A DNA stretch of 64,000 bases from Melampsora larici-populina 98AG31 (Eukaryota; Basidiomycota; Pucciniomycetes; Pucciniales; Melampsoraceae): positions 3,111,601 through 3,175,600 of the forward strand of contig NW_006768765.1 in assembly GCF_000204055.1 (NCBI RefSeq), read 5' to 3'. Both the position numbers and the translations under genes were made by a program. How positions within the stretch are numbered: position 1 is the stretch's first letter; every line of letters starts with the position of its first letter. Below are positions 11,306-21,991 of the stretch, in pieces. The notes under the pieces were generated by a model. That model worked only from the letters and a program-made list of their open reading frames with translations, had not been told where the DNA came from and ran no database searches.

Positions 11306-11506
11306 CCTTATATAAAGCCAGAAAGCAGTCTAAATCTTGGCTCTGAACACCAAAGACTACAAAAGATAACACACCTAATAAGGTGGATGGGTAAAGTATG
11401 ATACACAACAATGTGCGCAGTGAACTGATTATTTTATTTCAACCAAATATAAACAATGGACCTTATAATGCCAGAAATCAGGCTAAGTCTTGGCTCAGAA
11501 TGCCTG
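11306..11506. repeat. Pair of diverged 45-bp direct repeats
   Basis: ACCTTATATAAAGCCAGAAA...CTTGGCTCTGAA near 11306 recurs as ACCTTATAATGCCAGAAAT...CTTGGCTCAGAA near 11459, about 153 bp apart. Function unknown. Confidence 0.55.
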
Positions 11507-12714
11507 TCAGCCAAAGGTTATAAATTCAGTTGAGTTTAGAAAGTTTAGGATGGATGATACTGATGGAATATATCTTTCTAGTGTTTCAAAGCTATAAGGC
11601 AACACTGGAATAGTTATTTTCCAATGGTTTGCCATTATCTTCCTTAGTTTAGGATGAAATGCCACAGCCAAGATTTTGTGTAACCAGAGTGATATCTTGT
11701 CAAGACCAAGAGCCGCGTAAAGACTAAACTACTTGACTCTCTAGATAGTAGCCACCCTGACCTGTCTTGCTTGCTTGTCCGCACTAAACAAAGCAAAGGT
11801 CAGTCAATATTGTTGGAAAGGAAAGGAAGTCAAAACTTACACATCCTTTTCCACTTGAGTTTGACATTTTGAACCTTGGCTTGGCATCTTAGGGATGGAT
11901 ACAAGAGATCAAAATGGATTGAAATATAGAAATTGATTGACATCTGGAAACAATTCAAAGATATGGAATGGGTTGCGGGTATGAAATTAAATGAAGGTAT
12001 GGAATGGGTGGTAGACAAGTGTACTACCAAGAAGCTGTTCAATGGCACTTCATATAAGGCTACTTATACTTGTATCTGGAGCTGTAATTGCCCCCAAAAA
12101 GATCCCAAATTCCCTTTTGACAAGAAAAACAGGTTTGACTGTAAATACTTGGGCCTGGTATGAGTTTAGTGTTCAAATGAACAGTGTTGATAGCAACGGA
12201 GCAATTGAGGGACACTGGAGAATATAAGTGACATTGTACACACACCTGTGATGCAAATTTAATCTTGTTTGACTTCTCAACACTCAGTTGGATATGATAC
12301 ATTCATTTCCCTGCATATTTAGTACAATTGAAATGCAATTGGTTTTGAGATGAGACAAGATGATCCATCTTGTTGGAGAAAACCAAAAGTTGGCTTAGCA
12401 CTGTCATGGGTTGATTTGATTAGTGACTGAGACAAAAAAATTAGGTGAAAGTGATGATACTCGTGGCTCTGGTAAGATTTATGAACTTGGGTCATTAAGC
12501 CTCTTTCACAAATGTGAACAGCTAAGAATTTCATTCCAAGACATCAAGTCCAGCAAAGTGCCTTTATCTATCTAAGCAGACCTTATACAATTGAGCTCTA
12601 TGAAAAAACATGAGATTGCCAAACTCCCTTTAGTCAAAAAAGTGAGGGAGGGAAATATGAGCAATTTACAAGAGTTCTGGAAAGAATTCATCAATCCTTT
12701 CATTCACCAGTTTT

Positions 12715-13515
12715 TCAGCTAGAAAATAAAGCCTTTAATCCCATCAAATACTTTTCTTGGACAGTTTCCCAATATTTTTCAATGAAATGGTTTGCTATTT
12801 TATATGGTATACACCAACCCAAATAAAGAAGCCCTTCTGCTAATGTCAAATCACCTGGAGCCAATGAACTCCAATTAGAATGAAAATAACCAGTTTCATA
12901 CAAAAGGGTCTTCAAATCAGAATCAAATGCCCTAACTCTACCACAAGCTCCAGACAAATCCCAAGCTTCTTTCTCAATCCTAACAAATTTTCCATCACCA
13001 AGATAAACATAATCAAATCCAGGTTTCAAACTCTTGACTTTCTTTTCAATATGTTTTAATTGATCTGCAGTATAGACATTCTTGCCTTTATACATCAGCT
13101 GACCATTTGGACAACGTTCAATCTCATTCAAATCCCTCTCTATTTGGTCTAATCTTGATTTTACTTCCAATTCAATGCCTGTTAGTTTCTTGTCATATAA
13201 GACTTCATTTTTTGATTTTTCTTTTCTTTCTGAATCATAGTCCATATACATCTGCTGAGGAGGTGACAAATTTTGGGTTCCGTTTTCATCTGGCGGTACA
13301 TAATCAGCTAACAGTTGATCATGAAAGTCTTGTATCTCCTTATATAGATCCAAGTGTTGCTGGGTGAGTGGATCCCATACAATGTGTGATTCATTTGTTT
13401 GAAAAAAATGTGAACCAGAAGCTGTGTTAGTTGACACATGAGCTGGGACAATGGAACTTGAGACATCTTTTGAAGTGACCAGGATGATGATCGCAAGAAT
13501 ATTTTGGTAATTCAT
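12715..13515 (-). CDS. Predicted secreted protein, 266 aa, single exon
   Basis: Intronless open frame starting at an ATG with a hydrophobic N-terminus (NILAIIILVTS at residues 4-14) followed by a polar Ser-rich stretch, consistent with a signal peptide cleaved near residues 19-25. The mature part has a charged, probably coiled region (about residues 85-160, with DQIERDLNEIERCPNG) and a C-terminal region with GACGRVRAFDSDL, then GLLYLGWCIPY. Few cysteines. No family recognised. Size, signal peptide and position among transposons fit a candidate effector or cell-wall-associated protein of a rust fungus, but that is inference. An AT-rich stretch with GAATATAAAT lies about 50 bp upstream and could be a TATA region. 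Confidence 0.65.
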   Translation of the reverse strand: MNYQNILAIIILVTSKDVSSSIVPAHVSTNTASGSHFFQTNESHIVWDPLTQQHLDLYKEIQDFHDQLLADYVPPDENGTQNLSPPQQMYMDYDSERKEKSKNEVLYDKKLTGIELEVKSRLDQIERDLNEIERCPNGQLMYKGKNVYTADQLKHIEKKVKSLKPGFDYVYLGDGKFVRIEKEAWDLSGACGRVRAFDSDLKTLLYETGYFHSNWSSLAPGDLTLAEGLLYLGWCIPYKIANHFIEKYWETVQEKYLMGLKALFSS

Positions 13516-13929
13516 CTTGAGTGATGAAAACTAAAGGATTACTGCATCGATGATAGAGGTGAATATAAATGTCAGTGGGTATAGTGAAACTGTTCCTTTG
13601 CATAGAGATACGCATTGTCATTTTAGTTATCAGAAAACTAACCTTGATACACTATTATCAGACTGTATTGTTATATTATCAAAATAATTCGATCTTTTTG
13701 CAGATGTTGACTGCAGCTTATAAAGGTCTCCTGATATCAAGCCCGCAGTTATCACAGGAAGCCAGACTCTTGAATTTATTTCAGCAGCAAGAGGGTGATT
13801 AAGTTCAAGCAAAGGTACCTAGAATGACTTCTAGAAGAGATGATTGTAAAAACACTCCAACGCGGAGCAATACAAACTGGATAGGACTCCCTGGCAGAAC
13901 TTCAAGTGATGGAGGATATATAACTCTCA

Positions 13930-14600
13930 ACCGAGTCCCACACCAATTCGCTCGAATTTCGTCGCAAGATTCCGCAAGCTCTTGAATTCTATACCTACTG
14001 CAGTGCTGACTACGCGTGGTTTGGCGGTATGTATCAGGCTTCCGAATCTCTCCTTCCCCCTTGTGAGTACATACAAAAGCCCAGCCCGATTCAAAATCGC
14101 AGTCAAACTACACAAGCTCGGTAAGGACATCAAACTTCTAAACTTCCTTGGAAGCTCGGTTCGAGATCTTATAAGAATAGAGTCCCCGATGGCACTGTGA
14201 TGGATCAGCTGTAAGACTCACTCAAGGCTTGGACATATTCTGGGCATCATGAAGCTCAAACAACCCCTAGAGTTGAAACTCAGTCCCTCCTGAGGCTGTA
14301 CAACAAAGATCCTTGAGACCTCCTAAGATTTGTAGGGCAACGCTAAAGCCAATCAAGGCCAATCGCCGCATATGATTGAAAGACCTCATCATCGGGTAAA
14401 TACAGATATATGAAGGATGCGATGACCCATCGCGTGTTATATGAGGTACCCGAGACATATTCAATGATCTTATCTGGACGGCATCTTTTGAGTGTTCAAC
14501 ACTAAACCTTTGATATTTGACCACAAGATTTGTTACACTCACAGTCCCTAGAATCGCATAAGGAATGATCTGATCCAAGCTCAATAAAGCCTCTCACGAG
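13930..14600 (+). repeat. Dispersed repeat of unknown class, copy 1
   Basis: Shares ordered blocks with 24030-24620: ATTCCGCAAGCTCTTGAATTC, a TATGTATCAGGCT block, GGTAAGGACATCA, GACCTCCTAAGAT, CGCATATGATTGAAA, CTCATCATC, TATATGAGGTAC and CCCTAGAATCGCATAA. Both copies have the same orientation. Identity by eye is roughly 70-75 % with indels. This copy lies just left of the tyrosine-recombinase retrotransposon. No open frame is shared, so it is probably an old non-coding element or an LTR-like sequence. Confidence 0.65.
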
Positions 14601-14637
14601 CGCGTTCGCCGCGCCCTCGAAGAGGCAGGATAGACGC

Positions 14638-15042
14638 GATTTTTTTGGCGGAGGTGCTCCAAGAATTAAGTCCGCATATGTACTTTTTTCAAATTTCCCT
14701 CTACATATCTTGGTCTACATTTCATGCGAAACAGACTGCTTTGGACAATTTGATAGCTATGTAAAAACAGACAGGGTCTTACGTCCTGTTGTGATTAAGC
14801 CTTCTTGAATATATGCCTCCAATCAAATTTGGAAGTCCATAAAATCCTGATGTTACATCTTGTTAGATCACAAAATTAGAGTACTCCCTTGCAATGTGAA
14901 CCAACATATGGGGCACCAAATTATGTAGCAGGATGTGGAGAATAGCATATGTAAGTTCTGGAACTACCTGTGGAGAGAGGAAGTGGAAAAGTCAAAAAAA
15001 GTACATAAGGAGACTTAATTCTTGGAGCTCCCCGCCACAAAA
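14638..15042. mobile_element. About 400-bp MITE-like element with 60-bp inverted ends
   Basis: GGCGGAGGTGCTCC, AAGAATTAAGTC and ATGTACTTTTTT at 14645-14692 are matched in reverse at 14985-15036 (AAAAAAAGTACAT, GACTTAATTCTT, GGAGCTCCCCGCC). There is no clear target duplication and the interior is non-coding. It lies at the 3' flank of the retrotransposon. Confidence 0.6.
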
Positions 15043-15111
15043 CTTGAGTCTGTCCAGAGCCCCTCTTCAGGGGCGCGGAAAACTTGTGAGGGGCTTTGTC
15101 AAGCACCATGT

Positions 15112-15211
15112 CCGTGTAGGGTTTGCTCATTGACGAGCGCACACTGGTTCCTTTGAGGCAGACAGGGAAGTCGTGTGTGCTTGTCAAAGAGCAAACACTA
15201 CCCGGACACGG
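15112..15211. repeat. Inverted repeat with arms of about 35-40 bp
   Basis: CCGTGTAGGGTTTGCTC followed by TTGACGAGCGCACAC is matched in reverse by GTGTGTGCTTGTCAA and GAGCAAACACTACCCGGACACGG. The loop is about 25 bp. It may belong to the terminal structure of the neighbouring retrotransposon or be an independent fold-back. Confidence 0.6.
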
Positions 15212-15421
15212 TGAAGCTTATTGATCCACTACTTCTCAGGGGATGAGTCTGGTGAGAGTGTGGAAAGACTCGGATTACAAACTATCAATTCTCAGATGAT
15301 AGCACGTACCAAGGAAGGGTCTACCCTCCTGTAGAACTCTTTGTAACCACTACTAATAAACATATACAAGAATATAATCTACTACTGGTGGTGTGGGGGT
15401 ATGCCCCGAAGGGGCAGGCTA

Positions 15422-15544
15422 CCGGTGACAGACGTCTATCACCGGGATATGCCTGACCCTCCGGGGTGATAACAAAGAGCCCCAAAGGAGGGCTTCTCTT
15501 TCCCCTTCCTCACGGGGGTTATAGCCGTGAGCCTAGAGAAGCCC
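15422..15544. repeat. Cluster of GC-rich hairpins 3' of the YR retrotransposon
   Basis: Near-palindrome CCGGTGACAGACGTCTATCACCGG (15422-15445), then a nested hairpin: GGGCTTCTCT (15490-15499) pairs with AGAGAAGCCC (15535-15544) and the inner CTCACGG pairs with CCGTGAG. GCCCCGAAGGGGC lies just upstream. DIRS/Ngaro elements carry structured complementary regions at this position, but I could not demonstrate the split direct repeats expected for them. Confidence 0.6.
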
Positions 15545-15768
15545 CCACTCCTGTAGCCACCGTGAGCAAACTATGTATGCTTGGAAATTTAAAGTTTCAT
15601 TTGGTGATCTACTCAATACACCCACATGTGCTCAGACTCAACTATAGTTCAAAGGCCGATCTTCCGCCTTTTACTGGTCAGCCCGTCTCCCAGTTGATAC
15701 TCGACTGAGATCACTGTAGCCTTAACGTCACGCTCAACTTTCTCACAAAGTAATAGCAAGGCTTCATT

Positions 15769-16998
15769 TCATTTCCACTGTAGGTCTTGTAACAATCTTT
15801 TTGTTTTCTCCAATTCTTTATCTGAGAACTTCCGCAGGTAGATGATATATGCATCAGAAGCCCATCGACCGCACTTTTTCACCTCCTCTCGGTCTGCTCC
15901 TAAGTTCCAGCGCAGCGATGCTCCGCCTATTCGGAATGAATGCCCATGTAGCATTTGCTTCGACTTCGAACGCCTTGAGTTCCAGATAGACTCCTGTTTC
16001 CCTAGCCGTCTCCGCTTGCCTCCAGCTAATACCGAGAAGATCTCTTCGCTTGGTTTTCTCGGACGGAAGGCCAGCCACTCCTCTAGAATCGAAACTGGAT
16101 CTAGTAGTGAATCTTGACGATGAAGAACTATGTATTGTACTTCCCCGGGGCCTGCCGTTTTTGCGTTGTAGATGCGTATCGTCACTCTCGACCGATCTTC
16201 ATTCCACTCAACGTCATCCCAGCATGGGAGTTTCTTCTTCACGTCGTCTGAAATCAGTTCACCCAACCTCGCTGTCCCCCAGAATGCCACTAGTGCCACT
16301 ACTAATCTAGCTAACCCTAGTTCCCCTTGGTCCGGCAGAATCTCGAACAGCACTACCGGGTCCAAGATTAACACTGGAGGCCTTTTCTTCTCTATCAATT
16401 GAAACTGCTTCTATCATCCTCGATGCTTTCAGTAAAGCCTTCACTCCTTCATTCACACAATGCGGATAATCTTCGTTGTGAAAGAGATGCCATGCTTTTA
16501 TGCCGGCTATATAGGCTTTCATTGTTGAGTATTTCACTGACTCATCATCCTTCGCTTTCCTTTCACTCTTTTTCGATCCCCAGACTACGAATTCTCTTAT
16601 GAGTCTTGACGATATCGGTAAAAGCTGACTTCTCTCGACCCCTTTTAGTAGAGCGAATCTGTGGAGCTTCACCACTCCCAAGTTATAACTCTTCAATGTC
16701 CCGTCACCCCACGCCCCTCTCAAATAGTGCTGCTGTACCTCATCCGAGTCCGATGTATCCACACCTAGGGCGTTCTTTTTGAAGGTTCCGAAAGGTCTCG
16801 TTGCTTTTTTCAACGATTGTACATCTGGCATCCTCCACCGAGCCTCTCTTCTCTCGCCTGAAATATCTCCCCAATCAAACCGTCAGTCCCAGGTCTAGTG
16901 TCAAGTAGCGAATCTATTAACCTTGACCTGTCAGCGCTAATTCGGTTGCTTCTCCTCTGGGAAGCCGACTTTAGGAGGGAAAACCTGCTTGAGTACAA
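15769..16998 (-). CDS. Tyrosine recombinase of the YR retrotransposon, frameshifted
   Basis: Integrates the circular DNA intermediate of DIRS/Ngaro elements. The N-terminal core-binding part (about 16831-16410) has LRGAWGDGTLKSYNLGVVKL and KAYIAGIKAWHLFH. The catalytic part (16398-15769) shows the box I Arg in FWGTARLGEL, box II HxxR in GHSFRIGGASLRW and the nucleophile Tyr in ASDAYIIYLRKF, so the R-H-R-Y set is present. The two parts are in different frames: a change of register is needed at about 16385-16410 and no plausible intron fits there, so this copy is frameshifted or the assembly has an indel. A further 5' segment around 16998-16810 (RADRSRLIDSLLDTRPGT-like) probably joins by a short intron. 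Confidence 0.72.
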
Positions 16999-18924
16999 AG
17001 TGCAGGTTGATTGGCACTTCTACCTTCACTTCGTTGAACCAGAGCAACTTCCCCAGCCAGCCCCTTGAGAGCGCGTCCGCGTCATTGCCTTTTGACGTAA
17101 CATGTTTTGCCTCAATATCGCAAGCTAAACCCGTGAGTAAACGTTGGATGTTCTTCCACTCCTCATTCACCCACTCATCCCTCGATTTGCGCTTCTTAAC
17201 GGCTGCTTGGGATGTAGTATTATCCGTCCAAACATTGAACTTTTTCCCTATAGGACCAAAAACCTTATCAGTCTTACGCCTTCGTGCCTGTTACTTTCTT
17301 GGGAGTACTCACCTGCCACATGTCTCAGGGTGCTTAGAACAACTAGTCCCAGTCTTATCGCGACCGATTCAGCCCATGCAATCGAACGCTTGCCTGTCTG
17401 CAGGTTCAGCGTCTGCCATCCTTTCTCAAACTCGAAACATGCCCATTGATCGCCTATCAGAATGCCGATACCGAACGACGACAAAGCATCCCCCACCCAA
17501 GCGATCTCCGTCGCTTTCGGCGAAGGAATCAGCGCTCGTGAAACAAATGAATGCAGGCACCTTCTCCACTCTTTGAGATCTACTCTAACGTACTCTGGCA
17601 CATGCCTCAGTGCCGCTTTGTTAACCCATTCCTTTAACCACTTGTAGAACGAGCGCATGTAAGCCTTCATATGAGGGACAATATACACCGTATGAACCAG
17701 CTTTCCTAGTAGACTCTCTATTGTGTGAAATGCCCAGGGGGATGTCAAGTTAAGGAAGTCTTCTATTAGCTGCTTCCTCTCTCTCAACTTGTCTTCTGGA
17801 AGCCTGACAGTGTGATCTTTCGCGTTCCAGATAAACCCCACATAACGTTGTCCCGTCGCGAATTCATGGTTTTTCGCCGGATTCGTTTCTACGCCCAAGC
17901 TATTGCTTAATGTCGTTATGTCTGCTAAGGATGCTGGATCTCCTGGTCTTCGAAAGATTAATTTGTCATTGACCCAACGAAAGATCTTCCGTATGTTCAA
18001 GATTTGTTCAATTAAGAGCTTCCAGACATGTGCCGGGGCCCCAAACACTCCGCAGCTTGCAACCCCACCAAATCCCACAGCTAAGTCGACCCACACTCTT
18101 CCATAGAAGTCTAGAATGCATAAAAACCTCCTCTGACTAGGGTGTACTGGTAGTTGACGGTACGCTTTCCTCCAGTCGAAGATGGCGATTTCCCATTCCC
18201 CAGGATTTTCTTGGAAGAAAATTGCCACTTTATCGAAGTCGTCCCAATACGTTCCATAATTCAACTTATTCACGAATGAATTTACCGAGGGTACGTGGTC
18301 ATCTTTCTTCGGGAAGGAAAGGTCGTTCACCATCCTAATAGATCCGTCTCCATTAACAGCACTCCCCATTGGATTTGTCCTGAAGAAACCGAGCTTCTCA
18401 AACACCTCCTCGTGGGTAAACGGGCCAGCCATTCTACCAGCCAACCGTTCTTTTTCAATTGTTGCTTCTATCTGGCTCCTCGCCAATAGTGCTGACCTAT
18501 GATTTTCCGGAGTATACCAGGACAGATTCCCTATGCGATGTTGTGGTATCCCTAGGCAAAACCCTTGCTTAAACCCGTTCGTGATATACGGGATGTCTTT
18601 CTCCAACCCCGCTTCCAACATCAGCTCAGCCCATTCCTCGATGACCATCTTACACGTGACTCGGCCTGGACATACATTCTGCACCGGCACCGCAAAAATC
18701 TTCCTCTCCCAGAATGGAATTGGATCTTTTTTGCTACTTGTCACCTGTTCATCGTCGTGGCTGTCCGACTCAGAGCTATCCGACACCTCTCTCACCAGCT
18801 CCTCTAAGCGTTGCTCCACTGCTCTCAGAGTATCCTCTCTTGAGTGAAAGAGGACACCACTCTCCGCGGGTCTGTTGGCAGGTGTGCTACTCTCGTCTAA
18901 TAAATAGTAACATATGGAAACCAA
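16937..18924 (-). CDS. Reverse transcriptase / RNase H of the YR retrotransposon
   Basis: Exon 1 probably begins at a TTATTAG acceptor near 18885 and ends at 17313 (GCAG|GTGAGT). Exon 2 is 17247-16937, entered after CCTATAG, and splicing restores the frame. The N-terminus is Ser/Glu/Asp-rich. RT motifs in order: GFCLGIPQH, GSIRMVNDLSFPK, motif A with the catalytic Asp in AIFDWRKAYRQLPV, a Gly-rich motif B in FGGVASCGVFG, and motif C as RWVNDKLIF where a VDD is expected. The RNase H core follows with ALSSFGIGILIG, the VWTDNTTSQAA block in exon 2 and NDADALSRG. The Asp to Asn change at the first residue of the motif-C pair should abolish polymerase activity if the reference is correct. Ends with stop at 16937. 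Confidence 0.8.
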
Positions 18925-19166
18925 TTTTTGTTCAGAATTTCATATTCTTTCTACTTAGATACTGCGAGTTACAAGCTTCTGTGTACCACAACACATACAA
19001 TCATCCAAGTACAAAGCGCAACACACAACAATTCACCCAAGCAGTCCAAAGCATTGAAAGGCATAAAACAGAAGGAAAGCGATGACAGGTCCCGGTCGGG
19101 TGAACAACAACAACACACGTTTCGTCAGTCCCACTTTTAGTACTTTAAGCACTTTAGGAATTTCAC

Positions 19167-20936
19167 TCACGCATTCTGTGCCTCTGTCGGTTGCGCTTTC
19201 TGTGCGCTAGGCGCTTGGTTTTGTTTCGCACCCTTATGCTGGTAGTACGGTTTCGCCATATAGGTCTGTGGAGTTTGGGTCGACGGCTGTCCCGAGTCTC
19301 CTGTATCGACAATCAAGTCAGCACTCAACGATCCTCCTTACAACCACTCCTAAGCGATTCTGAAGCACTAACCAGTTTGGCTCTCCTGGGCGGACTTGTT
19401 GCCCCTGTTGTAATGGAAGTTACCTTGATAGGTATTTCTCTTCTGATAGGACTTCTTGACCCCACCGCCACGTTTCCCTCGATTAGGGTTTGTGTTAACT
19501 TCAGCTGTTCTATCCACAGCTGTCACGGCGGAAACTCCAACTGGTTGTCTCCCGGTCGAAAAATCAAAGCCAAATTTCGGACCCCCAGGAGCATAGGGGT
19601 TGTCTACGTATTGGAGATCGCCTGCTCTATCTGCTGCGAATCTCGCCTTCCCAACCACCCTAGCTTGGACTCCGTTCGGGATCTTCACTATATCTTTCAA
19701 GACCGTCTTCCCCTTTACTTTGGACTTCACTAACTTCCGTCGCCTGAAAATCACCGTCCGCACCTTCAAATGGTACCTCAAGCCGATCATCCAACAATTG
19801 TACGACTTCTTCAGGTCTGAAACGATTTTCTTATGTTTCACAATGTAATCCGCATAAGTATCCAAGCCATAAATCTCCCTTGCGTACCTCTCCTCAAGGT
19901 CGCACATCTCAATGAAATCTCCATAGGTCAATTGTTTCTCTAGTAATTTCAGAGAAGTCTTGGAGACATTCAGCTTGCTTTTTGCTTTCTGATCTTTTTG
20001 CTCTAGATCCTCATCGTGGTAAGATTCTAACAGAGCTATGTTGAATAGAGTTACCGGTACACAAGCTCGTAGTTTCCGAAAGCCTTTATCCCACTTATCG
20101 GGTAAGTCTGGTAAGTCTGCCGAGTCAAATTCCGTGATATCGTAGCCAAGTTCAGCTTTTTCAACTTCTGAGGAATTGTCTGAACTTTCCTCGTCTGACG
20201 AAGAGTTACTTGAGGATGAGTCTGAAGAATCAGAAGGTTCTGAGTCTACCTGTTTCTTCTTCTTTGATGAAGCTTTCCTCTTCCTCTTTTTCTTCTTCGG
20301 CTTTGAGTCATCCGATTCATCTGAAGAAGACGGTTCCTCTTTCTTCTTCTTCCTCGACTTCTGTCCTTTGGACTCGTCAGAAGACGAAGAAGGTGCCTCG
20401 ACTCGCTCAGCTCGCTTCTTCCCCTTCCGCTTCTTCGCTCTCTTCTTCATCTGGATTTCGATTTCTGGAATCGTCTTTGCCACAACAGGAGGGTGTACAC
20501 CCGTCCCGGCACCATTTGATTGAGGTTCTTGGCCGCTGAAAGGTAACGGCCCGGAGATCAACGCTAGCAATTGACTAGAGTCCATCAATCTCGAACTCGC
20601 GGACTTCTGTTGTGTCTGGGCCTGAGGTACGCTCTTTTGACTTTCTTGGGCCTGAAGACTCGGCTGATCATGGACTGATCCTTTAGGTTCCGGAGGTACA
20701 TAACCATCGTAATCCATCGCCACCAGCGATCCATACGAATCATTGAAATCCGCGACCAGCTTCCTGGCTTCAACTCCATTGTTGGTATCCAACGCGTGCG
20801 TCAAGGCCTCTAAGAGCGCTTGGCTACGAGAATCGGCACCTTTTGACTCTCGAAACGCTAATGGACAGTCGGAAACCGAAACAAACAGGAGGAACAATTG
20901 TGTAAGCACCTGATTTTCTCTCCTCAAATTGGTCAC
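19167..20936 (-). CDS. Gag-like protein of the YR retrotransposon, main part
   Basis: Open frame 20936-19368 with a GT...AG intron (GTTAGTGC to GATACAG) linking to a final exon of about 143 nt that ends at 19167. The central region is strongly low-complexity: Lys-rich blocks alternating with Ser/Asp/Glu runs (about residues 160-260). It is followed by a helical segment and a Gly/Arg/Asn-rich basic tail (RGGGVKKSYQKRNTYQGNF). No CCHC knuckle is seen. The frame lacks an upstream ATG at 20936 (the first codon is GTG) and is open only back to a TAG about 30 nt upstream, so it is presumably an internal exon. The gene probably joins the segment at 21228-21692 across a GC-rich intron. Confidence 0.62.
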
Positions 20937-20944
20937 TCCGTGAG

Positions 20945-21180
20945 AGTCTAGCGCCTACGGCAGCTTCTTTAACCTCAGACAAGACTTTAACTTGGTGTAT
21001 TTGTAGGTCTACAGGACTCTACCACCTCCAGGAGGTTTTATGGGCGCACTTGGCAGCACCAATCAAGAACTCTCCCTTCTGACCAGCGAGTCTTACGGCG
21101 CTCTTGCAGCCTGCATCCTGTCACTTCATCTTTTTAAAGGGCGCCTACGGCAGCTCCTGATCCTCTAGATCTCCCACGGA
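20945..21180. repeat. GCGCCTACGGCAGCT short repeats between Gag exons
   Basis: GCGCCTACGGCAGCT occurs at about 20951 and 21140, and looser versions (GGGCGCACTTGGCAGCACC at about 21042 and GGCGCTCTTGCAGC at about 21099) lie between. The stretch separates the two Gag exons and has pyrimidine tracts, so it is probably intronic or regulatory. Confidence 0.5.
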
Positions 21181-21227
21181 GCGAGGAATTACGCAGAAAA
21201 AGGAAAGAGACAATCAAAGAAACTCTG

Positions 21228-21692
21228 TTACACACCATCAATAGGTACACCTTCATAAACTTTGCTCTTCTTCAATTCCTCCTGATGACGTTTCTCTGCT
21301 TCTTGTCTCACCTCCAACTTCTCCAATTCTCTCCTCTTCAGTTCTAGCGGTTTCACATCTCTAGTATCCAACTCTGAATCCGAGCTCGATTCCAGGCTAT
21401 CTTCTTCTTCTTCCTCGACGAAGGACTCCTGAATCACACCGGCCTTGGGTCCAGCTCCGTGTATCACCTGATGGCTCTCCAAAAGATCTTCTTCTCTAGC
21501 TATTTGACCCGCTTCTTGTATCAGATTCATGTCGACATTTCCTTCACCTTCTTTCGGAGCCCTCGATTCGGCTCTTCTCCTCCTCTCTTCTGCCTGAGCT
21601 AGCTTTTTCTCTTCCGCTGATCTCGACGTCGATGCCATTTCTTGAAGACGAGCCTTGTTCAATAACAACTTGTCTTTCTGTTCCTTGTTCAT
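21228..21692 (-). CDS. N-terminal Gag-region ORF of the YR retrotransposon
   Basis: 154 codons from ATG at 21692. Highly charged: Lys/Arg/Glu-rich helical ends that probably form a coiled coil (residues 1-45 and 110-150), with an acidic core (FVEEEEEDSLESSSDSE). The frame ends at GTGTAA, where the preceding GTGTGTAACAG could instead serve as a 5' splice site to the larger Gag exon. It starts about 60 nt downstream of poly-pyrimidine runs that may be the element leader. No independent function recognised. Confidence 0.5.
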   Translation of the reverse strand: MNKEQKDKLLLNKARLQEMASTSRSAEEKKLAQAEERRRRAESRAPKEGEGNVDMNLIQEAGQIAREEDLLESHQVIHGAGPKAGVIQESFVEEEEEDSLESSSDSELDTRDVKPLELKRRELEKLEVRQEAEKRHQEELKKSKVYEGVPIDGV

Positions 21693-21961
21693 TCACAATA
21701 AAATTAGAACCGGAATAGTATGTGTCGTATGTGTCAAAAAAGATTTATGAAATGTGATTTAGCTATTTAATTTTCAGGATTGCAAACTTTCTACTTCTTT
21801 CTTTCTTTCTTCTATCACGATAAAAGTTAACCCTCAGATACGAGAGTGTTCAGATAAGAATGTTAAAAACTTTTTATTTTCGAACGCTGAAGGCTGTAGA
21901 AGAAAGATGAGAAAATAAAGAGAGAAACAAGTTGAGGGAGAGAGAATCAAGGGAGAAATTC

Positions 21962-21991
21962 TAGGAGAGAGGAAAATTTTCCCCTCTCCTA
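21962..21991. repeat. 15-bp-arm palindrome upstream of Gag
   Basis: TAGGAGAGAGGAAAA followed immediately by TTTTCCCCTCTCCTA, with one mismatch and no loop. It lies upstream of the Gag start on the retrotransposon strand and could mark its 5' terminal region. Confidence 0.6.

Larger units (their letters stand above)
8955..12714. other. Long non-coding stretch with repeats
   Basis: No supportable gene. A GC-richer patch with GGCCCTGA-like motifs lies at about 9180-9280. The stretch holds the 625-bp MITE at 10129-10753 and a 45-bp direct repeat at 11306 and 11458. Short open frames near 11930-12300 show no domain and no consistent splice chain. Confidence 0.5.

Noticed and set aside
11930..12300. 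Short plus and minus ORFs with Cys residues (for example TCIWSCNCPQKD) as a transposon-protein remnant
   Set aside because: Too short, no consistent frame chain and no family signature. Left unannotated.
20176..20539. Plus-strand ORFs rich in Ser and Phe
   Set aside because: Antisense shadows of the Lys/Ser/Glu-rich Gag region on the minus strand.
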